A DNA stretch of 64,000 bases from Desulfopila sp. IMCC35006 (GTDB taxonomy: Bacteria > Desulfobacterota > Desulfobulbia > Desulfobulbales > Desulfocapsaceae). Within the stretch, counting starts at the first letter, position 1. Each line of letters opens with the position of its first letter. The notes under the pieces are model-generated. The model was not told where the DNA came from, did no database searches, and was given only the letters and a program-made list of their open reading frames with translations. Shown piece after piece: positions 8,041-17,176 of this stretch. The position numbers were made by a program, and so were the translations under genes. The stretch lies in contig NZ_SWCM01000007.1 in assembly GCF_005116645.1 (NCBI RefSeq), positions 1-64,000 of the forward strand, written 5' to 3'.

Positions 8041-9927
8041 ATGTTTGATCCAAAAATCAGCCTGTCGGTCACCACAGATGGAGACCCGCTTTACGCCAAG
8101 GCCCGTAAGGATGGTATCGAAACAGTATGGGAACGCCATGAAGCCCAACAACCCCAGTGTGGTTTCTGCGATATGGGCTTGTCCTGCCGCATCTGCGTGA
8201 TGGGACCCTGTCGGGTTGACCCGTTCGGAGAAGGCCCCCAGACCGGAGTCTGTGGAGCTGATGCAGATATCATCGTCGCCCGTAACTTGTGCCGGATGAT
8301 CGCCGCCGGCGCCGCTTCCCATTCCGACCACGGCCGCGACCTGGTGGAAGTACTTGCCGGGGTGGCTGAAGGAAGCGCCATTGGCTACAAGATCCGCGAC
8401 GAAGCCAAACTGAAGCGTGTTGCCGCCGAGTACGGTATAACCACCGACGGCAAAGAGGTATTGACGATCGCCGGCGAGCTCGCCGATGCGATGATGGAAG
8501 ACTACGGCATGCGCCGCAAAGCCATTCAGCTGGTTGACAGGGCACCACAAAAGCGGCGCGCTGTCTGGGAGAAATTTAACCTTACCCCGCGTGGCATCGA
8601 CCGGGAAACATCGGAGATGATGCATCGCACCCATATGGGTGTGGATAATAACTGGGTCACCCTGTTACTGCAGGGCATGCGCAATGCGCTGTCGGACGGC
8701 TGGGGTGGCTCGATGATCGCCACCGAGGTCTCCGACATCCTCTTCGGCGTACCAGCGCCAAGGCCCACTACCGTCAATGCCGGAGTACTCAAGGCGGATC
8801 AGGTGAACATCGTCGTCCATGGGCACAACCCCGTGGTTTCCGAGATGGTGTCGCTGGCCTGCCAGTCAAAAAAGTTGCTTGATCTGGCCGCGAAAAAAGG
8901 AGCCAAAGGTATAAACCTGGTCGGCGTCTGCTGTACCGGCAACGAATTGCTGATGCGACGCGGCATTGCCATGGCCGGCAACCACCTGATGACCGAACTG
9001 ATTCTTTCCACCGGCGCGGTGGATATGATGATCGTTGACTATCAGTGTATCATGCCGTCAATCGGCAAGGTGGCGAGCTGCTACCACACCAAGATGATCA
9101 GTACCAGCGACAAGGCCCAGTTTCCACAGATGGAGCATATTGAATTCCATCCCGGCAACGCAGAGAAGAAAGCCGCTGAAGTGGTTCGCACCGCCGTGGA
9201 AAACTTCACCAACCGCAAAGGCACACCGTTTATCCCGGTGGAACCGCAGGCAGCTGTGGGTGGATTTTCCGTGGAAACCATCCTCGGCGCCCTGGGTGGC
9301 ACCCCCGAGCCGTTGATTGATGCTATCAAGGCCGGCAAAATTCGTGGTGCAGTGGGCATCGTCGGCTGCAATAACCCGAAGATAAAACATGATTACGGTC
9401 ATGTTACCCTTACCAGGCGACTCATCGAAAACGATATCCTCGTCGTCGACACCGGCTGCGTCTCGGTAGCTACCGCCAAGGCTGGATTCAAACTGCCAGA
9501 AGCCGCGGCGATGGCCGGGCCGGGACTCCAGGAAATCTGCAAGGCTCTCGGCATCCCGCCGGTGCTCCATATGGGCTCTTGTGTTGACAACGTCCGTATC
9601 CTCGTGCTGGTATCTGCACTGGCGGATGCACTTGGGGTGGATATCAGCGACCTGCCGGTAGCCGGCTCGGCCCCGGAATGGTACTCGGAGAAGGCGGTCA
9701 CCATCGGCACCTACTTCGTCGCCTCTGGCGTCACCACCCACCTTGGTCCGATGCCACCAATTACCGGTTCGATGAACGTGGTCAAACTACTTACAGAAGG
9801 TCTGGGTGATGTGGTCGGCGCCACCTTCGCTGTCGAACCTGATCCGGAAAAGGCGGCAATCTTTTTGCGCCAGACCATTGAGGATAAGCGTAAAGCACTT
9901 GGACTCGACAGCCGTAATGTGGCGTAG
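8041..9927 (+). CDS. cooS: anaerobic Ni-Fe carbon monoxide dehydrogenase, catalytic subunit
   Basis: 628 residues, the usual length for CooS. It interconverts CO and CO2 at a Ni-Fe-S C-cluster. Probable C-cluster ligands can all be seen in context: His in VVHGHNP, and Cys in GVCCTGN, DYQCIMP, VGCNNPK, DTGCVSV and MGSCVDN. The B-cluster cysteines are Cys49, Cys52, Cys57 and Cys71. At the D-cluster the protein has Cys40-x2-Cys43 and a Ser at 48, the CX2C arrangement known from the Desulfovibrio vulgaris enzyme (a [2Fe-2S] D-cluster) rather than the spaced pair of Rhodospirillum CooS. No acetyl-CoA synthase subunits or cooC/cooT maturation genes are in the window, so a role in CO detoxification or redox supply is more likely than carbon fixation from this locus. 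Confidence 0.95.
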   Translation: MFDPKISLSVTTDGDPLYAKARKDGIETVWERHEAQQPQCGFCDMGLSCRICVMGPCRVDPFGEGPQTGVCGADADIIVARNLCRMIAAGAASHSDHGRDLVEVLAGVAEGSAIGYKIRDEAKLKRVAAEYGITTDGKEVLTIAGELADAMMEDYGMRRKAIQLVDRAPQKRRAVWEKFNLTPRGIDRETSEMMHRTHMGVDNNWVTLLLQGMRNALSDGWGGSMIATEVSDILFGVPAPRPTTVNAGVLKADQVNIVVHGHNPVVSEMVSLACQSKKLLDLAAKKGAKGINLVGVCCTGNELLMRRGIAMAGNHLMTELILSTGAVDMMIVDYQCIMPSIGKVASCYHTKMISTSDKAQFPQMEHIEFHPGNAEKKAAEVVRTAVENFTNRKGTPFIPVEPQAAVGGFSVETILGALGGTPEPLIDAIKAGKIRGAVGIVGCNNPKIKHDYGHVTLTRRLIENDILVVDTGCVSVATAKAGFKLPEAAAMAGPGLQEICKALGIPPVLHMGSCVDNVRILVLVSALADALGVDISDLPVAGSAPEWYSEKAVTIGTYFVASGVTTHLGPMPPITGSMNVVKLLTEGLGDVVGATFAVEPDPEKAAIFLRQTIEDKRKALGLDSRNVA

Positions 9928-9940
9928 AGGTTTGTATAGA

Positions 9941-9966
9941 CCTGTACGTCTTGATCGACGTACAGG
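9941..9966 (+). terminator. hairpin terminator after cooS
   Basis: Perfect 10-bp stem CCTGTACGTC / GACGTACAGG with a 6-nt loop, 13 nt after the cooS stop codon. The downstream tract is only moderately T-rich (CTCTTTATTT). Confidence 0.65.
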
Positions 9967-10647
9967 TAGCCTCTTTATTTCATACGGCGTAACCATAAGC
10001 CTGCGAATGACTTCAGACAGGCAGTACTATCTGGATTAATGCCTTTGGGGATTTCATAATGCCCTGATCCTTTTGCGGAATTTTGTGAATTGCACCGATT
10101 TCACCCAGTAAATAAACCTTTCTCTTTTACAGGCTGAACAAAAGGGAGCGAGACATCCAGAGAAACCTCGCCACGGGAGGTGAGGTGATAGGTGGGCGGA
10201 TGAGAAGCAATCGCTTTCTGAGGCAGCCCTAAAAAAACGACTTCCTGATTGAAACCGGGCTGACTCCAACCGTCTGTATTATTGTCATAAATAGGTGCTT
10301 GTGAGCGATCTCAAGGCAAACGTAATGAACACAACCGAAGATATTTCCTGATATGTTCCAGCTATAAGACAAGTGAAACAAGGCTGACATGGCAGCCTGA
10401 AAGTCAAGATAGGTATATTCGATCTGAACAGCAGTCGGAGTTCAGATCGCTCCTATATTTCTAACCAATTGAAAAGATTCAGGACTCATCTCAAGCTGCG
10501 AATGCGATTCTACGCCTCGTACTGCCAAAGATTATCTCTGTCCGCGTTCTTATTGTCACCAAACCTCCATGTGTTTTACAGCGACGCGGACCAGGACCCT
10601 ATCTTATTCGTTAAGGGGGAGATCGGCCATCTATGGACAAGTCCTGA
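9967..10647. other. intergenic, hairpin repeat only
   Basis: 680 nt without a convincing gene. It contains the hairpin repeat at 10418-10455; short frames here lack binding sites and family features. Confidence 0.6.
10418..10455. repeat. hairpin repeat unit (GATCTGAAC family), best copy
   Basis: CGATCTGAAC (10420-10429) and GTTCAGATCG (10440-10449) form a perfect 10-bp stem around a 10-nt loop. Almost the same 38-nt unit recurs at 13458-13494, and decayed versions lie at 2927-3000. All are intergenic. Confidence 0.7.
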
Positions 10648-11391
10648 TTAAGCAGTAAAACCTCCATCAATTGTTAGACTGGCTCCAGTTACGTAGCTTG
10701 CCTCGGGGCTGGCCAAATACGCAACCATCGCGGCGATTTCATCTGCTGAGCCATATCGAGGAAGGGCCATAAGATTACGTAATGTATCGGCAACGTCGCT
10801 ATCTGCCGGGTTCATATCGGTTGCTATCGGTCCCGGTTGGATATTGTTAATGGTGATTCCACGTGGGCCGAGATCACGCGCCAGTCCTTTCACCAGTCCG
10901 ACCATTGCGGCTTTGCTCATCGCATAGACCGCCCCACCTGCGAATGGCATACGGTCGGCATTGCAACTGCCAATGGTGATTATTCGCCCGCCTGCCTGCA
11001 TGTGTTTGACCGCCGCCTGGGTGGCAACGAATACCCCGCGAATGTTCACCGCTACGGTACGGTCGAAATCCTCGAGTCGGAACTCATCAACGGGGGCTAT
11101 GACGATGATCCCTGCGTTATTCACTAGAATGTCGATGCCTCCCAACTCTGCAACCATTTGCTCCACCGCAGCGACCACCGCTTTAGGGTCTGCACTGTCG
11201 GCCTGGATAGTGATCGCACGCACTCCCTGTTCCCTTGCGGCCTTTGCCACTTCGAAGGCCTGGTCGGGTTTACTCACATAGGTCAGCGCAACATCGACAC
11301 CTTCCAATGCAAGGCGTCGAATAATGCCTGCGCCGATACCGCGACTACCGCCGGTCACTAACGCTCGTTTATTTTTCAGATTATTACTCAT
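10648..11391 (-). CDS. short-chain dehydrogenase/reductase, BdcA-like
   Basis: 247 residues from the ATG at 11391 (GAGG seven nt upstream); an earlier in-frame start at 11403 is less likely. Classic SDR: cofactor motif TGGSRGIG near the N-terminus, NNAG at about residue 90, and the catalytic Ser-Tyr-Lys set with YAMSK. Recalled from memory, the stretches GGRIITIGS, DRMPFAG and PRGITIN closely parallel E. coli BdcA (YjgI), a c-di-GMP-binding SDR linked to biofilm dispersal. Whether this protein binds c-di-GMP or simply reduces a carbonyl substrate cannot be told. It is an isolated gene. Confidence 0.8.
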   Translation of the reverse strand: MSNNLKNKRALVTGGSRGIGAGIIRRLALEGVDVALTYVSKPDQAFEVAKAAREQGVRAITIQADSADPKAVVAAVEQMVAELGGIDILVNNAGIIVIAPVDEFRLEDFDRTVAVNIRGVFVATQAAVKHMQAGGRIITIGSCNADRMPFAGGAVYAMSKAAMVGLVKGLARDLGPRGITINNIQPGPIATDMNPADSDVADTLRNLMALPRYGSADEIAAMVAYLASPEASYVTGASLTIDGGFTA

Positions 11392-12000
11392 AGTGAGCCT
11401 CACAATAAAATGAGTATATCAACAAATTATTGACTTTTTCGTGCCTTGATTTCTAGAAATATTGATCAGGCATCACGTAATAATAATCTCTAATTCCATT
11501 TAAGCCATATTACGGGGTTGCTAATGCCGGTCTGTAATATTTTTCATATATTCGGTTATTTAACCTTCAGCCTTCTGGAAATCATGCAGTTGTCGAAAAG
11601 AATAGGGCAAGGACACTCTGCTTTTCATCACAGGTAGGTTGTTCACCGCCAAGGATGAGATGATCGTGTCCTGAAGGTGATAGTGGGTGTAATAAAACGG
11701 TTTCACCGGCGAGATATTGTTTGCCAAACTGGGCCGCGAAACGGGCGAGGACAAACATACAGGTATTGACCGTATTTCATTTTCAAGTTAATGCCCAATT
11801 AAAGACCTGTTCACTTGCAGTACAAACCTTTGTTATTGTGAAGCGAGCGCATTTGGTTGCTATCTGTTACATTTAGTGGTGTTCGAAGACGCGTGCCCAA
11901 TCTTCTCAATCCAGTATTTTTATTTTTCAATCATTCCTGAAATGCAATGGTATTGAGTTGAGATGGTATTTTTCTAGAGTTCCTTCAGAGAGATTCCCCT
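11392..12000. other. intergenic, nothing recognised
   Basis: About 600 nt between the divergent SDR gene and the small membrane protein. I see no gene with a binding site and no conserved RNA motif; promoters for both neighbours presumably lie here. Confidence 0.55.
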
Positions 12001-12339
12001 ATGAAGTTCAATGACCCTTTTGGTCGTATAGAAAATCGACATCAACTCGGTTACGAGTCAATGCGTGACACAATGCGTAATAGCGGTATTGATACTCCTG
12101 ACGAAGCGTGGGAAATTGTCAGGCAATCGAAAAAACGTGCACTTAAATACTTGGGCATTGGAACAGTCGTGCTCCTGCTCGTAACTTGGGTACTACCTAA
12201 ATTGATGCCCGTGACCTTAAGTCTCGCGGTTTTTCTGGTGGTTTGGATTGCGAGTTCAACTATAAACGGTCAACGCTATATCCAGCGCTATATTGATGAT
12301 GAGCTAGAGTCACCACCTGGAAAACAGGATGAAAGTTAG
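12001..12339 (+). CDS. small unknown membrane protein
   Basis: 112 residues with a hydrophilic N-terminal ~45 residues, two adjacent hydrophobic helices (about 51-66 and 70-87) and a charged tail. Topology would place both ends in the cytoplasm. A purine-rich AGAGAG precedes the ATG. No family recognised; isolated between two long spacers. Confidence 0.55.
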   Translation: MKFNDPFGRIENRHQLGYESMRDTMRNSGIDTPDEAWEIVRQSKKRALKYLGIGTVVLLLVTWVLPKLMPVTLSLAVFLVVWIASSTINGQRYIQRYIDDELESPPGKQDES

Positions 12340-12554
12340 TCAAATAACCATGTGACAAGGTTTGCAACGATTTCTCGTCCAAACAATGAGAGATGATTTC
12401 AGGAAAGTAGCACCGGTTGTCCAACGCACCGGAAGGCATTGCTTCTTGGGGCAATTATATTCTAACGTCAAAAGGGATGAGTGTTCCTTGATTTTTTGAC
12501 GGTTGACTGGGCTCTAAGGCAATTTTTACGACAAAAAAACAGCCAAACAGTGCG

Positions 12555-12989
12555 TCAGGGTTGCCATGTTGCCCCGACACTTGTCAGAATACCAATCATC
12601 CGCCCATTAGCCTTTCTCACCTGTTGGTTGCCAATATGCGGAATGATACGGACATAGGATTGGGTAAAGCGCTGCACAAGCAATTCCAGCTCATTTCTGA
12701 ACTGCATGTGTCGAGCTGGAACCCTCTGTTCATACTCAAGGCCGGGATATTTCTTCGAGAGCCGCCTGATTTTTGGGGCAAGTTCTTCCATTTTGTCACA
12801 AAGCTGATTCATAGCCCTGGCCAACTCTACAGAATTCTGCGTATTTTCTACAACGTAGAGGTATCTTTTCATCGCTGGAAGGTAGGGCTTCAGTACCTCA
12901 GCGGCTTCATCGTACTTGTCTGCTGAAAAACAATACCCCGGCAAAAGGCACAGAATTAAAACTAAAAATAGCACTATGTTTTTTTTCAT
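12555..12989 (-). CDS. small secreted helical protein, unknown
   Basis: 144 residues from the ATG at 12989. A clear signal peptide (KK followed by a leucine-rich core, cleavage after CFSA) makes it periplasmic or secreted. The mature part is charged and probably all-helical. The longer open frame upstream (to 13244) has no signal and is unlikely to be translated. A GGTGGG element precedes the chosen start. Function unknown; no neighbours in an operon. Confidence 0.6.
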   Translation of the reverse strand: MKKNIVLFLVLILCLLPGYCFSADKYDEAAEVLKPYLPAMKRYLYVVENTQNSVELARAMNQLCDKMEELAPKIRRLSKKYPGLEYEQRVPARHMQFRNELELLVQRFTQSYVRIIPHIGNQQVRKANGRMIGILTSVGATWQP

Positions 12990-13776
12990 AAAAACCCACC
13001 AAAGTAACTGCGAGTACTCGACATCAAATATCCTCATTTTTTTGATAGTTATTGCATTTTGTTGTAGAGGCTTGCAATACTTCAGGGCCGTGGGGTAAGA
13101 GCGTCTGCCAAACATGATGTGCCATTGAAGTAATTGTCGGAAAGATGCAGGAGTATTTTCAACAACCAAGGGACAATCCAGAGGTATCAAAGCATCAGAG
13201 CCAAGTCGGAAGCCTCTGTTATCTGGACTGATACCATTGTCCACTCAAGAAGACAAAGCAAAATGCAATATCGCCATCCGATTTATTGAGTTATTCATCG
13301 GCACGAAGGATCCTGCCGGATTTAACCAGTGTTGCATGGCGGGCAAGTGATCTCAAACGTTTACATTGCCTGGATGAAACTCTTGATTCTCGATGTTGAC
13401 TCATTATTTAGATGTCTATTGTGAATCTTCCGTTTCTCAAAAGTCCATATAGCTCTGTTCGATCTGAACAGCAGTCGGAGTCAAGATCGCTCCTCTTCTT
13501 CTGGACTGCTGCGTGTACTCAGGAACAATCGTGATTTGCCGTTATCCTTCAATGGTTACCCTTGCCAAGGATCGACATCTCAAATTGTCTGGAAAGAATT
13601 TTTATAAAAAGTATCCCATTGAGATTTAACAAACAATGCAGTAGTTGTGAAGAATGGCTGAAGAAGCTTCACGTATGAGGTATGCCTTATCGGTGTGTGT
13701 ACAGAAAAACAGTATTGGTCTGGGGGTAAATGTAATGCGCCCAGGTTTCTGCCCAATGTTCATAGGGATGCATGTT
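12990..13776. other. intergenic with one hairpin repeat
   Basis: Nearly 800 nt without a supported gene. Holds the repeat unit at 13458-13494; the open frame continuing upstream of 13777 has no signal or binding site. Confidence 0.5.
13458..13494. repeat. hairpin repeat unit (GATCTGAAC family), second copy
   Basis: TTCGATCTGAACAGCAGTCG is identical to the unit at 10418; the right arm is GTCAAGATCG instead of GTTCAGATCG, which weakens the stem. Confidence 0.65.
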
Positions 13777-15291
13777 ATGAAAAGATTGTTGCTGCTGGTT
13801 ACACTCTTTATTTCGTCAAATGCCTGGGCGGGTATACCCGCCACACCGGTCATGACCCTTTACCGTTTTAACAGCGCGCTCGAAATTCCTTATTACAGCG
13901 TCAAAAACTTTCGCGATACGGGGCTATCATCGCCGGTGGGTACGCTGGCTCAAGGTTCGGCGGTCGTGCCCTGTATCGTTGTGGACGGCGGGCACCCATT
14001 AACCGATAACCAGGGCGTTCCTTATGTGGGCTTTCAGGTGATTATGGATTCCCGCACGGCGACGCCGGCTTCGGTGGAACGTTATAGAAATACCGTTAAG
14101 CAGCGGCAGGCAATGACCGTCGTAAATCACCATTGTGAAGGTGGTGTCCAATATGTTCTGGATGTCCGAAACCTGTATGCGATGACCAAAGCGCCTTTTT
14201 TCGATCCTCCTCCCCTGACTAAAGTCAGCACTGGTGCCACGCCGCCACGTGGCGAGCTGGATCAGATCATTCGAACCTTTCACAACTCGACCTATTGCGA
14301 CGGCATCAATCGGCATCTGACCGGGCGTCGCGACGCTTTACAGGTGGCCTGGGATCGCTTCATCCATGATAAGCAAAATCGCTGGTCACCTGAATCCCTG
14401 CAGCGTGCCAAGCATCTTGATTACACCATGCGCACCGCGATTTTCGAAGGGCATCTGGAACGTGGCTGTAACGCCTATGGCGCCTGTGAACGCAATATTA
14501 TTGCCCTCTCGATTCGCAACCGCGGCCTGGAGTCGTGTGTCAGGCGTCAGGGATGCGAGGCCCCTGGAGATTTTCAGGGCGTTTCCTCGAGCGTCTCTCA
14601 GTACAACATCTGGGATGAATACCTGACGCAGATTTCCGGATTGACCTCCTGCTTCCTGCGCGACGATTTGGCCGGTGACCGAAACTACCGCAAGCTGCAA
14701 AGCATGTACGCGCAGAACCTGAATGATGTCCAACGCATCTTGTTTGGTGACGATCAGGACCTTATGGCGATTTTTCCGAATAATTCGCTGCTGGACTTGA
14801 AAAATCTCAAACATTATTATCATGCCCCGGCGATGGGGAAATGCTTTCCCAATCACGATCGGGTCGAGTACATGTCAGGGGCGGTGGCCCGCCGGGGCAA
14901 CAATTTCGCGCTGATAGCCGATACCCGGATTCGGGTGGACCAAAAGACGGAAGGCGGGTATTTTTTTCATAGCTTCCTCGTGCGGGAAGACCCGGCCAAA
15001 GATATCGTTACTGTTGTCGACAACTATCCCGGATTCGTCGTGGATGGGAGGCGGGTCACCCTGAAAGCACCGTCCCGATGTGCTCCCTATGGGATTCCGA
15101 GTGGCTGTAAGTTTAACGAAATCGGACGATATCGAAAAACACCCTCCTGGATTAATAGTGGTAAACCGCTGGAACTGCGATGTCGCATTGCTGATCAGGG
15201 GGAAACCTGCCAGGGAGGAAAAGTGTCGAAAACAGTCAAAGTGGGCGGGGTGTGCGATACCCAGATGAGGCCGATCACAGGTGTTAAGTAG
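13777..15291 (+). CDS. large secreted protein of unknown function
   Basis: 504 residues from the ATG at 13777 (AGGG upstream). The signal peptide MKRLLLLVTLFISSNAWA has a textbook cleavage site, so the protein is exported. It carries at least a dozen cysteines, several in pairs that could form disulfides, and an N-terminal ~120-residue region rich in beta-forming sequence. The C-terminal ~100 residues hold a second Cys-rich patch. No catalytic motif or known domain is apparent. Codon use is GC-richer than the surrounding spacers. Isolated, with no operon partner. A secreted enzyme or toxin-like protein is possible, but there is no direct evidence. Confidence 0.65.
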   Translation: MKRLLLLVTLFISSNAWAGIPATPVMTLYRFNSALEIPYYSVKNFRDTGLSSPVGTLAQGSAVVPCIVVDGGHPLTDNQGVPYVGFQVIMDSRTATPASVERYRNTVKQRQAMTVVNHHCEGGVQYVLDVRNLYAMTKAPFFDPPPLTKVSTGATPPRGELDQIIRTFHNSTYCDGINRHLTGRRDALQVAWDRFIHDKQNRWSPESLQRAKHLDYTMRTAIFEGHLERGCNAYGACERNIIALSIRNRGLESCVRRQGCEAPGDFQGVSSSVSQYNIWDEYLTQISGLTSCFLRDDLAGDRNYRKLQSMYAQNLNDVQRILFGDDQDLMAIFPNNSLLDLKNLKHYYHAPAMGKCFPNHDRVEYMSGAVARRGNNFALIADTRIRVDQKTEGGYFFHSFLVREDPAKDIVTVVDNYPGFVVDGRRVTLKAPSRCAPYGIPSGCKFNEIGRYRKTPSWINSGKPLELRCRIADQGETCQGGKVSKTVKVGGVCDTQMRPITGVK

Positions 15292-15607
15292 CAAATGCCA
15301 AACCTCTTACCGGTCCTGCAGTCCGGCTCCACGAGGTCTGCCCTCATCTTTTGGGTAGTTGCGAGCAAAAGCGGTTTGCTCCCGTGGACCACTCTTTCCA
15401 GACTATCAAAAAAAGAGTATCTGGAAACATCAATAATTTTAAATGCTCCATTTAGCCACGGATTCGTGGGATGGATTGTAAAGATTGAAAAGAGCAGGAA
15501 CGCTCTTTCTCAGGCAAGTATTTTGTGCAGGATCAGATTGTTACGTATACCCGGGAAGTATCTTGAGGTGAGAAGACTTTCTTTCTTTTACTGTTTCCCC
15601 TTTGAAC
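15292..15607. other. intergenic, weak terminator for the HxlR gene
   Basis: On the minus strand GAAAGAGC and GCTCTTTTC (15509-15487) pair around a short loop about 100 nt past the HxlR stop; this may end that transcript. Nothing else recognised. Confidence 0.35.
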
Positions 15608-15946
15608 CTATGCTTCAGGCTCACTGAGCCCCAACTGTTCGACAGCCCATGTGTGCATCATCTCCAGAATGGGAAATGCACTTTGGCCAAGTTCGGTCAA
15701 GCTGTACTCGACCCGCGGTGGTACTTCCGGATAGACAGTACGGGATATCAATCCGTCCTTTTCCAATTCCTTTAGTTGCTGTGTCAGCATTTTCTGGCTG
15801 ACTCCAGGCACTACTCTTTCCAGCTCATTGTAGCGTTTTGTTCCATCATGCAAATGCCAAAGCATGAGACACTTCCATTTTCCACTCAGCAGATTCATCG
15901 AAACTTCAACAGGGCAGTGATACTGCTTTTTATTCCATTCGATCAT
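15608..15946 (-). CDS. HxlR-family transcriptional regulator
   Basis: 112 residues, the normal length for this winged-helix family. HxlR landmarks are visible: YHCPVEVSMNLLSGKWK at the start with a Cys at residue 11 (in many members a thiol-reactive sensor), then LTQQLKELEKDGLISR as the recognition helix and wing. Divergent from a VOC-family gene whose start lies 178 nt away, with a perfect palindrome in between; the pair looks like a classic regulator and target responding to electrophiles such as aldehydes. That inducer is inferred from family habit. Confidence 0.88.
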   Translation of the reverse strand: MIEWNKKQYHCPVEVSMNLLSGKWKCLMLWHLHDGTKRYNELERVVPGVSQKMLTQQLKELEKDGLISRTVYPEVPPRVEYSLTELGQSAFPILEMMHTWAVEQLGLSEPEA

Positions 15947-16003
15947 AATATCGTTTCACCCTTAAAAAATAATTTTAGCTACACCTTACTGAGCAAGGCG
16001 ATT

Positions 16004-16019
16004 CGAACCAATTGGTTCG
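16004..16019. promoter_or_regulatory. candidate HxlR operator (16-bp perfect palindrome)
   Basis: CGAACCAATTGGTTCG lies between the divergent HxlR and VOC genes, 58 nt from the HxlR start and 105 nt from the VOC start. A half-site-like GTCGAAC follows. Position and symmetry suggest a dimer-binding site. Confidence 0.55.
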
Positions 16020-16124
16020 TGTCGAACAAAATTGTGCCTTCTTGTTACTCTATTCCTTATAGCTATAGTGTCACTGTACCCGGGATAACACCTGAACAAC
16101 AATAAAATATACAGGAGCATTTAA

Positions 16125-16628
16125 ATGACATATCCAAGAACTTTTTCTCATATCGGATTATCTGTGACGGACCTTGACAGGGCAGTAGATTTCTACACAA
16201 AAGTACTTGGTTGGTACGTAATCATGCCTCTGACTGCGATAGCATCGGATGACTCTGCAATCGGGATCATGTGTGATGACGTTTTCGGTAAAGGCTGGGG
16301 CAGCTTTAAGATTGCGCACCTTTCAACCGGAGATAAGATCGGCGTTGAAATTTTTGAATTCAAAAACGCAGAACAGCGAGAAAACAACTTTGAATATTGG
16401 AAAACCGGCGTGTTTCACTTCTGTGTACAAGATCCGGATGTTGAAGGTCTGGCTGCCAAAATTGTTGAAAATGGCGGCAAACAGAGAATGCCGGTAAGGG
16501 AGTACTACCCAGGAGATAAACCATATCGAATGGTTTACTGTGAGGACCCTTTCGGGAATCTTATCGAGATTTACTCCCACAGTTATGAGTTGACCTACTC
16601 CGCAGGAGCTTACCAGGATAAGCTGTAA
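16125..16628 (+). CDS. VOC superfamily (glyoxalase I-like) protein
   Basis: 167 residues, ATG after AGGAG. Two beta-alpha-beta-beta-beta modules in one chain: FSHIGLSVTDLDRAVDFYTK opens the first and FHFCVQDPDV the second. The positions that bind metal in glyoxalase I relatives are filled: His9, a Glu in VEIFEF, His in FHF and Glu in LIEIYSH. Such enzymes act on lactoylglutathione, ring-cleavage substrates or similar; which one cannot be read. Presumed target of the adjacent HxlR regulator. Confidence 0.82.
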   Translation: MTYPRTFSHIGLSVTDLDRAVDFYTKVLGWYVIMPLTAIASDDSAIGIMCDDVFGKGWGSFKIAHLSTGDKIGVEIFEFKNAEQRENNFEYWKTGVFHFCVQDPDVEGLAAKIVENGGKQRMPVREYYPGDKPYRMVYCEDPFGNLIEIYSHSYELTYSAGAYQDKL

Positions 16629-16641
16629 ATACTGCAGTAAC

Positions 16642-17176
16642 GTAGCCTGCGATGTGGTGGGCTACCTTGTTTCAGATCTCGCAGGTCTTCCAGCACTTGA
16701 AAAGAATGACACCTTGTTTTTCCCTATGTTTTCAAGTGAAAGCAGGCGCTGCCTCCTTCCAGTACTTTTCCAATGCCAGACAAAAAAGGGATGCTGACAG
16801 CAGGCATAACCAAGAATCCAAAATGCTCCATTTTTCGTCATTTCGTCTGGGATAATCTGGCTTGTGCAAGAGACATATCTTTGGATGGGGGAGTAGATAT
16901 TTCTTAAGAAAGTACGGAAATCATCGGCTCAACTCTCTGACCACCGACACCTTTTTACCTTTTTTACTCATTTATTCCTGGCCTTCACTCGCGGCAGATT
17001 TTCCACCTTGCAGATTGTTTAATTTCTCGGAGCCACTTCGCTATAAGAACAATTAACTTCCTCTGTATTTACAATGGAAAATTACGATCAATAGCCTTAA
17101 AGTAGCTCATCTGTTTATACTCAGGTCAGGCCCTTGTTGCTGTAATTTTCGCTCGTCACGTTGATATGAGAAAATT
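16642..17176 (+). terminator. hairpin after the VOC gene, then empty spacer
   Basis: GTAGCC (16642-16647) pairs with GGCTAC (16660-16665), followed by CTTGTTT, 13 nt past the VOC stop: a weak terminator. The remaining ~500 nt to the next gene hold nothing I recognise. Confidence 0.35.

Noticed and set aside
9058-9741. 227-codon minus-strand frame
   Set aside because: Shadow of cooS.
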